Positions 15,842 to 24,617 of a stretch of 64,000 bases of DNA are shown here, piece by piece. Position numbers and translations under genes: made by a program. This stretch comes from Vibrio echinoideorum (GTDB lineage Bacteria; Pseudomonadota; Gammaproteobacteria; Enterobacterales; Vibrionaceae), in contig NZ_AP025485.1 of NCBI RefSeq assembly GCF_024347455.1, positions 8,316 through 72,315 of the forward strand. The letters are read 5' to 3'. The notes beneath the pieces were generated by a model. The model saw only the letters and a list, made by a program, of their open reading frames with translations. It ran no database searches and was not told where the DNA came from. Every line of letters begins with the position of its first letter. The stretch's first letter is position 1.

Positions 15842-16832
15842 ACTGATATTGACGTACTGCTTTTTCTAAACTCTCTGCGAGTTCCTTTCTTAAAGAAATA
15901 GGAGCAATAACCTCACTAATGTCAGAAAGCGACATTAACCACCACTTAAGTTCTTCTGTATAGTTCACTCTTGCTTTTACAATAAAGTGGTGAGGATCTG
16001 GGTAGCTGACTTCTTGCTCAGGATGAATTGGAGTTTCAAGCAAATGGTACCCTTCGACATAGGATATTTTCAATTCTAGTGTGATTTTGCTGTCTTTAGG
16101 AAAGCTTAGATTACCATTTTCAATATAGGTCGCTAAGTTGAAATCTGGAACCTGGTTTGAGGTAGGGACCATCGATTCTATACCTTGAATTCGATGCAAT
16201 ACAAAGTGTCGATAATCGCCATTTTCTCGTAATGTCGCAATAAGATAATACACAGACCCACGAGTAACCAGACCTAATGGGTTTATTTGATACTTCTTAC
16301 TATACCTTGGTGGCCGAGGCCGATAATCAATCTCTAAGGGGGTTTGTTGGATCAAAGCACGCTCAACAACTTGCATTACTTTCTCGTCAATTGAGGGCTT
16401 ACAAAGCTGAAAACCAGGAGATAGGTTCGCGATACGTGACGGCCAATGGTATAAAGGATTTTCCGGTGCCATAGCGAACTTTTGTGTAGCCTGCAAGAAG
16501 AAGCCTTTTAGATTGTCATGTACTTGCTGAGGTAACAAATAGTGAGACTGTTCACTCAGCATATTAATGGCGAGGGCTGTGCTAGGCGTCATTTCTAACG
16601 ATGCATCACTAACCCCTTGAATGCGATACCAATGATGCGGCCTGACGGCATCATCGCAGCTCAAAGGATGCTGACAACATAATATTTCAATGTCCCTCTG
16701 TAGCATTCGCATATTAATTTCAAAGCCATCATTACTTAGCTTATCGCTTAGCTCTCGCGTCGTCGTATATTGAGGCTCTTGAGGGATATAACGCAATATC
16801 GCCATGTGGCGCAGTGTTCGGGTATCAGACAT
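15840..16832 (-). CDS. WYL-domain transcriptional regulator
   Basis: 330 residues. The N-terminal 70 residues form a winged helix (RHMAILRYIPQEPQYTTTRELSDKL, INMRMLQRDIEIL). The WYL domain follows (residues about 150-230) with LEIDYRPR, INPLGLVTRGSVYYLIATLRENGDYRHFVLHRIQGI. The C-terminal WCX part includes YVEGYHLLETPIHPEQEV. WYL proteins bind nucleic-acid or nucleotide ligands and often repress defence operons (BrxR/CapW type). A related gene lies at 19656 on the other strand. Between them is the Hsp70-like gene, transcribed 146 bp upstream on the same strand. Confidence 0.88.
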   Translation of the reverse strand: MSDTRTLRHMAILRYIPQEPQYTTTRELSDKLSNDGFEINMRMLQRDIEILCCQHPLSCDDAVRPHHWYRIQGVSDASLEMTPSTALAINMLSEQSHYLLPQQVHDNLKGFFLQATQKFAMAPENPLYHWPSRIANLSPGFQLCKPSIDEKVMQVVERALIQQTPLEIDYRPRPPRYSKKYQINPLGLVTRGSVYYLIATLRENGDYRHFVLHRIQGIESMVPTSNQVPDFNLATYIENGNLSFPKDSKITLELKISYVEGYHLLETPIHPEQEVSYPDPHHFIVKARVNYTEELKWWLMSLSDISEVIAPISLRKELAESLEKAVRQYQ

Positions 16833-16978
16833 AGACTTTCCAGGAAAAAGGTAATAGTTGCTTGCTAAACTCTAGAAATATCAATGTATTAAATTATGTA
16901 ATGCGTGAATTTAGATTAGTCAAACTAAACTCATTTCAGAATTAACAAGCGTGCTCGTTGCAATATGGTCGCTTTTAT

Positions 16979-18799
16979 TTACAGTAAACTATTGGTCGTT
17001 TTCTCAACTAGCGCATGTATCTTGTTTAACTCACCACAAACAACCAAAAGCTTAGCTTTTAGCTCTTGGTTATCACTTTTAAGCTTTTGGATTGTCACGT
17101 TCAAATTAGCAATTACCTCGTCTCGCGATAATTCCGAGTCAGTAAAATCTGGGGTTGATTGAAGCTGATTGCTATCGGGTTGAACCTCTTGCTGTTTTTC
17201 TCCCGGACTTGGTACAACGTCCTGACTATAATATGTTTTTGCGGCCAATAGGGCTCCTTTAGCAACAGAACCAAAAGCGTCGGCTGTTTCTTGTGGAATA
17301 TCAGGGAACTTACATAATAAAGCTTCTTGAACTAAAGGTGATAAACTCATGCCTCCAGTCAAAAAGATTACATCCGGAGTCTCTTGATGGGCCATTATCT
17401 CATCAAGAAGTTTCTCAAGAGGTTGATACCAATCTCTAAAGCTTCTATCAAGCTGTGATCTCTTCAGAGGGATCGATAATGTATCGTCAATATATCTAAG
17501 GTTTAGATTGGTAGTTCTTTCCCTACTCAGCTTTTGTTTCGCAATATCAATACTATGCATGACACGATGTGACAAACGATAATTCTGAATTGTCAGAACA
17601 CGTTGGAACAACTCTTTATTGTGTGCCTTGTTTAACCAGTCGTATAAAACATCTTTATTTGGTTTACTATAAAATGTAGTTAGTGTCGGTAAGTTGTCTA
17701 TGGCAAATATATTAGAAAACACCTCATATGGAATAGGCACTTCTTTATTAGCTAAGGTGGGCTTTCCAAAATAGGGGGCAACAACGTAGAAACCTACTTT
17801 CTTGTCCAACTCTATACCACCAAATCGGCCACCGCTTACAGCTTTGATATCTGAAGCGCGTTCTACGTTACCAACTTTGGCGGGCGATAGGGACGCATAT
17901 GTTAGGTCTGTCGTACCTCCTCCGATATCAACGATTAGTGCATTGAGTTCATTTCTAATCGAGCTTTCATAACTCAGAGCAGCAGCGATAGGTTCATCAA
18001 TAAACTCGATATTATCAAAACCAGCCCTCATGGCGGCATGCTTCATTAAGCGAGTTGCTTGCAAATTTCCGACTACTGGGTCGCCTGTGGAATGGTAGTT
18101 AACAGGCTTAGATAATACTACCTCCTTAATATCACAAGCTAAGTATTCATCCACTTTTGCTTTTAGGTATGTTAAAAACTGAGTAATAACAACCTCAAAT
18201 GTCTGAAGTTGTTGCTTACTTAACTTAGCACCTAAGAAGTTCTTAGGACTGTTAAAAAGAAGGCCACTTTCTGGATCTGATAAGAAAGCTTCAAAAGCTT
18301 CCTTACCAAATAAAAGCTCCCCATTTTCAATTTTTTCGGATAAAGATTTCTCGGTAACCTTCTTAGCTGATAAAGCAAGCTTTCGAGCTTTTACCAAAAT
18401 TGAGTCGCCATCATTTAGATCGCGCTCTACTCGTTCAATTTTTTTTGCAGAACGTTCTTTAGCGTTCAAAATAAGCCGATAACTTTCTGGCAAGTCCTCA
18501 ACAGACTCTCTTGCACCAAAAGTTTTCTCTAGTGAACGAATTTGCTCGGATAAGTGCTGGAAATTTTTCTTTTCTTCGGCAAGCTCATTCCTAAGCATTG
18601 TTTTGATACTCTCTATCTCTGAATCGATCTCGTCGCTACGAACCTCTTCAGAGATCACAATAGTGTCTTTAACGAACATTGTTGTGCGCATTTTAAGAGA
18701 ACCGTCAGACTCTAGAGGGACAATGACTTCTTTCCCGTCAATGTAAGCGGCTATAACACAATTGCTGGTACCAAAATCGATACCTATAAAGTCAGACAT
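16979..18799 (-). CDS. Hsp70-like ATPase (YegD/DnaK-related) with coiled-coil insert
   Basis: 606 residues. Actin-fold phosphate motifs are clear: FIGIDFGTSNCVIAAY at the N-terminus, IEFIDEPIAAALSYES, VDIGGGTTDLTYAS and VIFLTGGMSLSPLVQEAL. Unlike DnaK it has a long charged coiled-coil insert (residues about 58-150) and ends, after a Pro/Gln-rich linker, in a second coiled coil (LNVTIQKLKSDNQELKAKLL) in place of a substrate-binding beta domain. YegD-type proteins are Hsp70 relatives of unsettled function. It sits between two WYL regulator genes and opposite a TerB-HNH operon, which suggests a chaperone-like or scaffolding part of a multi-gene system. Confidence 0.85.
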   Translation of the reverse strand: MSDFIGIDFGTSNCVIAAYIDGKEVIVPLESDGSLKMRTTMFVKDTIVISEEVRSDEIDSEIESIKTMLRNELAEEKKNFQHLSEQIRSLEKTFGARESVEDLPESYRLILNAKERSAKKIERVERDLNDGDSILVKARKLALSAKKVTEKSLSEKIENGELLFGKEAFEAFLSDPESGLLFNSPKNFLGAKLSKQQLQTFEVVITQFLTYLKAKVDEYLACDIKEVVLSKPVNYHSTGDPVVGNLQATRLMKHAAMRAGFDNIEFIDEPIAAALSYESSIRNELNALIVDIGGGTTDLTYASLSPAKVGNVERASDIKAVSGGRFGGIELDKKVGFYVVAPYFGKPTLANKEVPIPYEVFSNIFAIDNLPTLTTFYSKPNKDVLYDWLNKAHNKELFQRVLTIQNYRLSHRVMHSIDIAKQKLSRERTTNLNLRYIDDTLSIPLKRSQLDRSFRDWYQPLEKLLDEIMAHQETPDVIFLTGGMSLSPLVQEALLCKFPDIPQETADAFGSVAKGALLAAKTYYSQDVVPSPGEKQQEVQPDSNQLQSTPDFTDSELSRDEVIANLNVTIQKLKSDNQELKAKLLVVCGELNKIHALVEKTTNSLL

Positions 18800-19070
18800 T
18801 TCACTTTCCAGAGGATAAAAAACAAAATCATAACTGTAACTTATGGATTTTCAACTAAAAATCGAAGAATAATGATAACGACAATTATCAGAATAGCTGT
18901 GAAAATCAAAAAGTTGGGAGATGAAGCTTTTGACACTGGCGTTATATTTAGAATGAAAACTAACTAGAGTAAGAGGCTGCAAACACCAAAGTCACTCATA
19001 AAAATCATATGAATACTGTCCGGTTACACTTTGAGGCACTTTCGAGTTAGTGAGTGCCATGGGTAATAAA

Positions 19071-19215
19071 TCAAGCAATCATGAGCGCCTCTATTGGTCG
19101 ATTATAATCTTCTTCACTTAAAGCCCACTCTTGAATCTCGACCTCGCTCAAACCATTAGCATGAGCCCCAGAAGTATGTAAGCCTTTAAGTACTTCTTGT
19201 TCAGCCCCCCCTTTT
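19071..19215 (-). pseudogene. C-terminal gene remnant in the Hsp70-WYL intergenic region
   Basis: On the minus strand an open frame gives AEQEVLKGLHTSGAHANGLS, then EVEIQEWALSEEDYNRPIEA and LMIA before a TGA. Upstream it runs into a stop near a run of seven G bases (19205-19211). Deleting one G would join it to an ATG at 19224. It looks like the decayed tail of a coding gene. The remaining 18800-19655 DNA is AT-rich, holds the divergent promoters of the Hsp70 and WYL genes, and shows no other gene. Confidence 0.35.
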
Positions 19216-19655
19216 CTTGTTCATTGTTGGAATTAGATATTTGAAATTTACATTGCCTCAATTTTAGCAAAACCAGTTTGTACACTTTTAGGAATATATC
19301 TTGCCGACAGGGAATGACAGAACCTTGTTACAAATTTCAGGAGGTTGAAAGATTTCGGATAACTTCAGCTGATGAAAATCATTCAAATTATCTACAATGT
19401 AACGACAAACTGTACTTATCTACTACATAGCTCACCTAAGAAAACATCACGTTTCAAGATCTCTCGGTCCATACAAACTAACAAGTAGAAATACTCATCT
19501 AGCGAACACTCCTGCGACGCAATTTGTCGCAACCACCAAATATAGTTTGTGTGCATTAGCGCACATGAAGAGGAGCTTGATAATGTGTAATATGGTCACC
19601 AAAGATCATGGAATTAAGATCTCATATCTAATTAAAACAACGGAATAGTCTAGCT

Positions 19656-20636
19656 TTGTCAAACAGAAAAAGTACGCAAGATTCATTGGCTATTGCGCTT
19701 GAAATCTTAAAAAGAATACCGAGACACAGAAAGATCACCGCCCTAGAGTTACGTGAACAACTCGAAGCAATTGGTCTCTCGAGAGATATTCGCACAATAC
19801 AGCGCAATTTGGAGATGTTAAGTGAACACTTTGCCATCGATAGAGATACACGCTCTAAACCCTATGGTTATCGTTTTAGAAGCAGTAGCCATGCTTTAGG
19901 CGCTAGTTCACTCAATGCACACGAGTCCCTACTTCTGGCTTTAGCTGAAAGACACCTAAAATTTTTGCTGCCAAAAGACGTGTTGAGCTCATTACGACCC
20001 CATTTTAACGAGGCGAACTACAATCTAGAGTTTGATCCTAATAATCACAAAGATCGAGTTTGGAAAGACAAAATAAAAATAGTTAGAGAGACTCAACCTC
20101 TTTTGGCACCAAAAATTGATAAAACGGTCATAGAAAACATAAGCAAAGCGCTCTATGAAGATCGCCTACTGACTGTCACTTATCACAATGCCAATAAGCA
20201 GACGAGAAAAGCCACGATAATGCCTCTCGGGCTCGCACAGCAAGGTATTAGATTATATCTGGTTTGTCGCTTTGAAGGTTTCGACAATGAAAGAAGCTTA
20301 GCCATACACCGTATAAATGATGCGACAGTATCGTCATTTAACTTCAAGAGACCGGAAGGGTTTTCTTTAGCAAAATACGACTCCGATGGCAGGTTTGCCT
20401 TTGGCGAAGGCGAATACTGTAACCTCCAGTTCGAAATCAACAAGCAGTCCGGATACCACCTCCTTGAAACTCCGTTATCAGAAGATCAAGTCGTAGAAGA
20501 ACTTGAAAATAGCTACAAAATTTCAGCCATCGTAATCGACTCATTCATACTCGATAAATGGCTAAAGAGCTTTGGCTCTGATGTTTTTAATATTCACAAA
20601 AAGAAAGGAACCCACAATGTTTATTCAGCACCTTAA
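19656..20636 (+). CDS. Second WYL-domain transcriptional regulator
   Basis: 326 residues with the same order as the protein at 15840: N-terminal winged helix (ALEILKRIPRHRKITALELREQL, DIRTIQRNLEML), WYL region (LTVTYHNANKQTRKATIMPLG, GIRLYLVCRFEGFDNERSLAIHRI) and a C-terminal segment with SGYHLLETPLSEDQVVEELE that closely mirrors YVEGYHLLETPIHPEQ of the other copy. The start may be the GTG/TTG-type codon at 19656 (LSNRKSTQ). It opens a five-gene + strand operon, and the next gene starts inside its 3' end, 20 bp before the stop. It is probably an autoregulator of this operon. Confidence 0.85.
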   Translation: MSNRKSTQDSLAIALEILKRIPRHRKITALELREQLEAIGLSRDIRTIQRNLEMLSEHFAIDRDTRSKPYGYRFRSSSHALGASSLNAHESLLLALAERHLKFLLPKDVLSSLRPHFNEANYNLEFDPNNHKDRVWKDKIKIVRETQPLLAPKIDKTVIENISKALYEDRLLTVTYHNANKQTRKATIMPLGLAQQGIRLYLVCRFEGFDNERSLAIHRINDATVSSFNFKRPEGFSLAKYDSDGRFAFGEGEYCNLQFEINKQSGYHLLETPLSEDQVVEELENSYKISAIVIDSFILDKWLKSFGSDVFNIHKKKGTHNVYSAP

Positions 20637-21009
20637 CCTTGATCAGCAATCAGCGCTGTATCATTTTTCAAAACAACTTATTGCTGCAGATGGCCACATC
20701 GATGATCGTGAAACCTTGCTGCTGGAGACCATCGTGGCTCAATGCAGCGACAGTGTTGATTTAAGTAGAATATTCGACTTAATTGAACTATCTGCGTTGT
20801 TTTCAGAAACCCCTCAGAAAATGGCCTTCCTAATTGAGCTTGTCGGTGTTGGCTATGCTGATCAAGTTTTTGATGAAAGTGAAGACAATTTCATTAGGCA
20901 CATCGCAGAAGTAATCGGCGTTGACTTACCACGTCTGGAAAAACTGAAAGATTGGGTCCAGCGCCAGATGACACTTGTAACAGAAGCACAGCAATTTTTG
21001 GAGAAATAG
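20617..21009 (+). CDS. TerB-like protein
   Basis: 130 residues from the ATG at 20617, preceded by AAAGGAACC; the start lies inside the end of the WYL gene. The sequence LYHFSKQLIAADGHIDDRET, LLETIVAQC and VFDESEDNFIRHIAEVIGVD has the TerB/DjlA-N pattern, where two acidic helix turns (AADGHIDDRE and FDESED) could bind a metal. TerB domains occur in tellurite and phage resistance clusters and in membrane-linked stress systems. It is followed 2 bp later by a glycine-rich membrane protein gene, so it may act at the membrane. Confidence 0.75.
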   Translation: MFIQHLNLDQQSALYHFSKQLIAADGHIDDRETLLLETIVAQCSDSVDLSRIFDLIELSALFSETPQKMAFLIELVGVGYADQVFDESEDNFIRHIAEVIGVDLPRLEKLKDWVQRQMTLVTEAQQFLEK

Positions 21010-21011
21010 AC

Positions 21012-22076
21012 ATGCCACTACCATTTATTTTAGCGGGTGCGGCGGTAGCAGCAGCAGGTTTCGGAGCCAAAAAAGGCTATGATGGCTACCAGGATAAATC
21101 TGAAGCGAACGATATTATCGACGCCTCTAAAAGAAAGTATGACAACGAGATTTCAATCTTCGACAAGCAGAATGAGCAAACAACCCAAAGCTTAACCCAA
21201 CTTGGCGAGCTTCAATTAAATGTCGGTAATGATTTTAAGGAATTCAGAACGATTGCAGACAAGCTCTTAGACAAGCTAAACCAAGCTAACTCCAAAGATC
21301 TTGAGATCGACTTCCCACAGCATAAACTCGACGAAATCGATGGACTAGCACTCTCCACCACCGCTTACATGGGCAAAATTGCAGGCGCTGGTGCAGCCGG
21401 TGCAGCTGCTGCATATGCCGTTTATGGGGGCGTAATGGCTGTCGCTGCCGCTTCAACAGGTACACCCATCGCTGCTTTATCGGGGGCTGCGGCCTATAAC
21501 GCAACGATGGCTGCAATCGGTGGGGGCTCCATTGCTACTGGCGGATTTGGAATGGCCGGAGGGGCGATGGTGCTTGGTGGTGTCGTGGCAGCTCCCATTA
21601 TGGCAATCGCTGGCTGGGCTTTTGCCTCACACGCAGAAGAAGCGTTAAGTGATGCGAGAAAAGCCCGAGTAGAAGTTAATGAAGCCGTTGACAAGATGGT
21701 AAAAGGACGTAAACAGCTAAGCAAAACAAAGCTCTACGTCGATAGGATCTACGCCGAAACAGACCGCCTGTATGCTGTATTCAAAGAATATTTTGACAGC
21801 TTGAAAGCCTTTGACCAGCTTATTGCAGCAAAAACTGACATTTCAAAATTTGAAGATGACGTTATCCGCCTGATTCAAAACGGTTACCAAATCGCAGCAA
21901 TACTGACAGATATCATCACGACACCCTTGTTCAAACCTAAAAAGGACGAAAAAGGTAAAGTAGTCTTCAGTGAGGAAAATATTGTTGAAATAGAAACTGA
22001 CAGTGAAGGTATGCAAGTGATTAACGAATCAGCAATCGATGCTGCACTCGTTAAATCCAGTAGCACACAAAACTAG
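21012..22076 (+). CDS. Glycine/alanine-rich membrane protein with coiled coils
   Basis: 354 residues from the ATG at 21012, which follows the TerB stop by 2 bp; a longer in-frame start inside terB has no ribosome site. A short N-terminal hydrophobic stretch (LPFILAGAAVAAAGFGAKKG) leads into a coiled coil (DNEISIFDKQNEQTTQSLTQ). Residues about 120-205 form two long Gly/Ala-rich hydrophobic segments (GAGAAGAAAAYAVYGGVMAV, GFGMAGGAMVLGGVVAAPIM) of glycine-zipper type. A second coiled coil follows (about 210-280). Such proteins can insert in membranes as helical hairpins. A membrane effector or scaffold role within the operon is inferred. Confidence 0.7.
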   Translation: MPLPFILAGAAVAAAGFGAKKGYDGYQDKSEANDIIDASKRKYDNEISIFDKQNEQTTQSLTQLGELQLNVGNDFKEFRTIADKLLDKLNQANSKDLEIDFPQHKLDEIDGLALSTTAYMGKIAGAGAAGAAAAYAVYGGVMAVAAASTGTPIAALSGAAAYNATMAAIGGGSIATGGFGMAGGAMVLGGVVAAPIMAIAGWAFASHAEEALSDARKARVEVNEAVDKMVKGRKQLSKTKLYVDRIYAETDRLYAVFKEYFDSLKAFDQLIAAKTDISKFEDDVIRLIQNGYQIAAILTDIITTPLFKPKKDEKGKVVFSEENIVEIETDSEGMQVINESAIDAALVKSSSTQN

Positions 22077-22102
22077 CATCGCCTTATTGAAATATGAATG
22101 GA

Positions 22103-22118
22103 AGGGAGGTACACCTCC
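22103..22118 (+). promoter_or_regulatory. Hairpin holding a Shine-Dalgarno-like GGGAGG
   Basis: GGGAGGT and ACCTCCC pair with a 2-nt loop, 20 bp before the ATG at 22139. It may be a decoy, or may limit translation of the HNH-like gene. Confidence 0.35.
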
Positions 22119-22138
22119 CTCCTACGGAACGGTATAAT

Positions 22139-23845
22139 ATGTCAGGAACTAATACACAAAACTTCCAGTTAGTCGATGAGCTAAACAAAACCATCACTAA
22201 AAGCTTGGTAACCACATTCGGCCTTGATTTTTTACTTTTCGAAGATAAAAAAGGGGGAGATGTCGCGACGATCCATAACGCTCGACAGCACCAAAAAGGC
22301 GAAACGGACATATACATGTCCGATAGCGTTCAACAAGACTATGCCAATAGAGGTGATTACAAGCCCATCAAGCGTGATGCTAATGGTAACATCATGACCG
22401 ATGGAAATGGCAAAACCAAGAAGGAAGATCTTTACCACTCACACCAGAATTATAAGGCCAAAGGCAAGGAAGACAAAAAGCAGCAAAGAAATGGTGATTT
22501 ATTTGATGAGTACCGCGGGAAAACTATGTCCGCTGACGAACAGCGACAACTCGACCATATCATCTCATCCCATGAAGCCCACGACGATGCAGGAAGAGTA
22601 CTCGCGGACCTCAGTGGCGTTGAGCTTGCCAACCAAGATTCTAACTTTCAGTCGACCCATTACTACATCAACAACCTAAAGTCAGATCATTCTATGGATG
22701 ATTTTCTGACAGCTGTCGTGCCAAAGACAATCGAAAACAAGCGAAAAAGCATAGAAAAAGACAAGCAGCGTTTAGAATCTATGCCAACAGAAACTAAACA
22801 ACAACGACATGAAAGACGTCAATTAGAGAGCAAAATTGCTAAACATAACGAACAAGTCGAGGTTCTCGAGAGTATTGACGAAACAAAAATGCGTGAAGCC
22901 GATAAGAAGGCAAGACAAGAGTACGATCAGCAGATAAATTTCAGCTATTACACCAGCAGTAAGTTCTTTAAGGGTACAGCAATTGAATCTGGCCAAGCTG
23001 GCTTAAAAATGGGGGTGAGACAAGCATTAGGTCTTGTTCTTGCTGAGGTCTGGTTTGAACTAAAAGATGCAATTCCTCAGGCCTTTAAAGATGCAGAAGA
23101 TAACTTCACCCTTGAAAATTTTCTCGAAAAGTTAAAAGCCACGGCGAAAAACATTTGGGACAGAGTGAAAGTTCGATTCAAAGATATTTTGGATGAATTT
23201 AAAAATGGAGCCTTAGCTGGGGCTTTATCTAGCTTAAGCACAACCATAATGAACATCTTTTTCACCACTCAAAAGTTGATTGGCAAGCTCTTGAGAGAAA
23301 CCTGGTCTAGCTTGGTCTCGGCAGCCAAGATATTGTTCTTTAACCCAGAAAACCTTGGCGCAGGCGCATTAGCACGTGAAGTAACACGAATTTTATCAAC
23401 TGGTGTAGCCGTTGCCATGGGAGTTATGCTTAACCAACAACTTGCTTCTTTGATGACTTTCCCTATGGGCACCGAACTAGCCTCTTTCGTTAGCGCTGTC
23501 GCAACGGGTTTAATGACTATCGGTATCACCTACTTTTTAGATCACAGTCAGTTAATGCAAAAGGTATGGGATTACCTCGATCAGTTTAAATCAGAAGCCA
23601 AAAGAACGTTAGAGTACTTTCAGAAAGTGAACGTTGAGCTCGACCGATATTTAATTGAGCTTTCCAGGCTTGAGTTCAACCTTTCGCCAGAAGAGTTGAC
23701 GAGGTTTACCAGCAGCCTGGAATCCATCGATTGCGAACACGAAAGAAGTCTCATGCTGGCGGAAGAAGTAAGTAAACGAGAGATAGAGCTACCATTCGAG
23801 TCAAACAACCTCGATAGCACTAGAGCTTGGTTAATGAGCTTATGA
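22139..23845 (+). CDS. HNH-like endonuclease fused to membrane segments
   Basis: 568 residues from the ATG at 22139; the frame opens at 22094 without a ribosome site. Residues about 135-200 carry an HNH-type motif, QLDHIISSHEAHDDAGRVL, then ELANQDSNFQSTHYYINNLK and DHSMDDFL, as in a family of accessory-island HNH proteins. A coiled coil follows (residues 215-290). Several hydrophobic helices lie around 310-480, including ILSTGVAVAMGVMLNQQLAS and SFVSAVATGLMTIGITYFL, so the nuclease is probably tethered to the membrane. It overlaps the next gene by 4 bp (ATGA). A membrane-tethered nuclease with TerB and Hsp70 neighbours is consistent with a defence module. Confidence 0.7.
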   Translation: MSGTNTQNFQLVDELNKTITKSLVTTFGLDFLLFEDKKGGDVATIHNARQHQKGETDIYMSDSVQQDYANRGDYKPIKRDANGNIMTDGNGKTKKEDLYHSHQNYKAKGKEDKKQQRNGDLFDEYRGKTMSADEQRQLDHIISSHEAHDDAGRVLADLSGVELANQDSNFQSTHYYINNLKSDHSMDDFLTAVVPKTIENKRKSIEKDKQRLESMPTETKQQRHERRQLESKIAKHNEQVEVLESIDETKMREADKKARQEYDQQINFSYYTSSKFFKGTAIESGQAGLKMGVRQALGLVLAEVWFELKDAIPQAFKDAEDNFTLENFLEKLKATAKNIWDRVKVRFKDILDEFKNGALAGALSSLSTTIMNIFFTTQKLIGKLLRETWSSLVSAAKILFFNPENLGAGALAREVTRILSTGVAVAMGVMLNQQLASLMTFPMGTELASFVSAVATGLMTIGITYFLDHSQLMQKVWDYLDQFKSEAKRTLEYFQKVNVELDRYLIELSRLEFNLSPEELTRFTSSLESIDCEHERSLMLAEEVSKREIELPFESNNLDSTRAWLMSL

Positions 23846-24114
23846 AGCAGGAGGCCCTTTCCCCCTTTCCCTGCTACTCGTGTGGCAAGTGCTGTTCGAA
23901 CGTACATTTATCACAAGAGACAGAAAGGTTGGATCGAGGTGATGGCATTTGCCGTCACCTCAATATCGAAAATAAGCAATGCAACATCTATGATACGAGG
24001 CCTGATATCTGTCGAGTGGAACTACAGTATCGAAAACACTATTCATCCACTTACACATGGAAGGCATTCGTCGAGATAAACCTCTCAATCTGTGAGCACT
24101 TACCAGTTAGATAA
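23842..24114 (+). CDS. YkgJ-type cysteine-cluster protein
   Basis: 90 residues, starting at the ATGA overlap with the HNH-like gene. The cysteine pattern CYSCGKCCSNV, CRHL, CNIYDTRPDICRV and CEHLP is that of the YkgJ/UPF0153 family, which binds zinc or an iron-sulfur cluster and is often linked to metal-dependent modification. It is the last gene of the operon. Its role with the nuclease is unknown. Confidence 0.85.
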   Translation: MKQEALSPFPCYSCGKCCSNVHLSQETERLDRGDGICRHLNIENKQCNIYDTRPDICRVELQYRKHYSSTYTWKAFVEINLSICEHLPVR

Positions 24115-24248
24115 AGGTAGGTGCAGTGGATCAGCAAATTTGACCACATAGTCAACGCTCTAGACATAAGGAAAAGTAAGTCAAATTGCGAGTCTTGAAA
24201 TTAGCCTCAATCTTGCTCTAGCTTGCTTTGGGGCATTTCTGAGGTAGA

Positions 24249-24282
24249 ACGTGCCACAGGTAATCACAACGTGCCACAGGTA
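24249..24282 (+). repeat. Direct repeat AACGTGCCACAGGTA, two copies, 20-bp period
   Basis: Two identical 14-15-bp units (24249-24262 and 24269-24282) lie one and a half helical turns or two turns apart, as protein-binding iterons do. They sit in the 500-bp gap between the YkgJ gene and parB. The related string CAACAGGTAAGG appears near 10170. A regulator or ParB site is possible. Confidence 0.5.
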
Positions 24283-24377
24283 AAAGTTCAGCCTGTGATG
24301 GTTTTGGACAATTATCATTTGAAGAAAATGCTCTAATCGCTGTTATCACCAAGCGACTTTGTCGTTTTTAAGAGCAA

Positions 24378-24401
24378 AAACGCCTCACATCTGAGGCGTT
24401 T
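24378..24401. terminator. Hairpin in the ykgJ-parB gap
   Basis: AAACGCCTCA and TGAGGCGTTT form a 10-bp stem with a 4-nt loop. T and A stretches flank it only weakly. It probably ends the + strand operon. Confidence 0.6.
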
Positions 24402-24530
24402 CACAGCTAATATATAAACTGAGGATTTATTTGAGTTTTATATGTTTGTAGGTCTATCAGTAATTCTTCACCTTAAATGTAAGGCTGAGTATTGTTGGCA
24501 TTTTGAACGTCTTATTTTTGTGATGATTGC

Positions 24531-24553
24531 GGGGAAAAACCCCCCTTTTTTTT
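24531..24553 (+). repeat. Terminator-like repeat GGGG-AAAAA-CCCC plus T-run, copy 1
   Basis: An identical 22-bp string occurs at 26955-26976 in the same orientation, so the two copies bracket parAB. On the + strand each can form a short G:C hairpin followed by T bases, insulating the partition operon from outside transcription. Confidence 0.6.
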
Positions 24554-24617
24554 CTGTCCCTTTCCCATAAACCCTTATGCTAAAAGGGGAGAGGAATCTT
24601 TTTGCTTTGGGGAGCTT

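Noticed and set aside
24249..24282. Direct repeats as replication iterons
   Set aside because: Only two units and no replication initiator gene nearby; kept only as a possible protein-binding repeat.
24249..24405. Repeats suggesting a CRISPR array
   Set aside because: Nowhere in the window are there regularly spaced repeats with unique spacers, nor cas genes.
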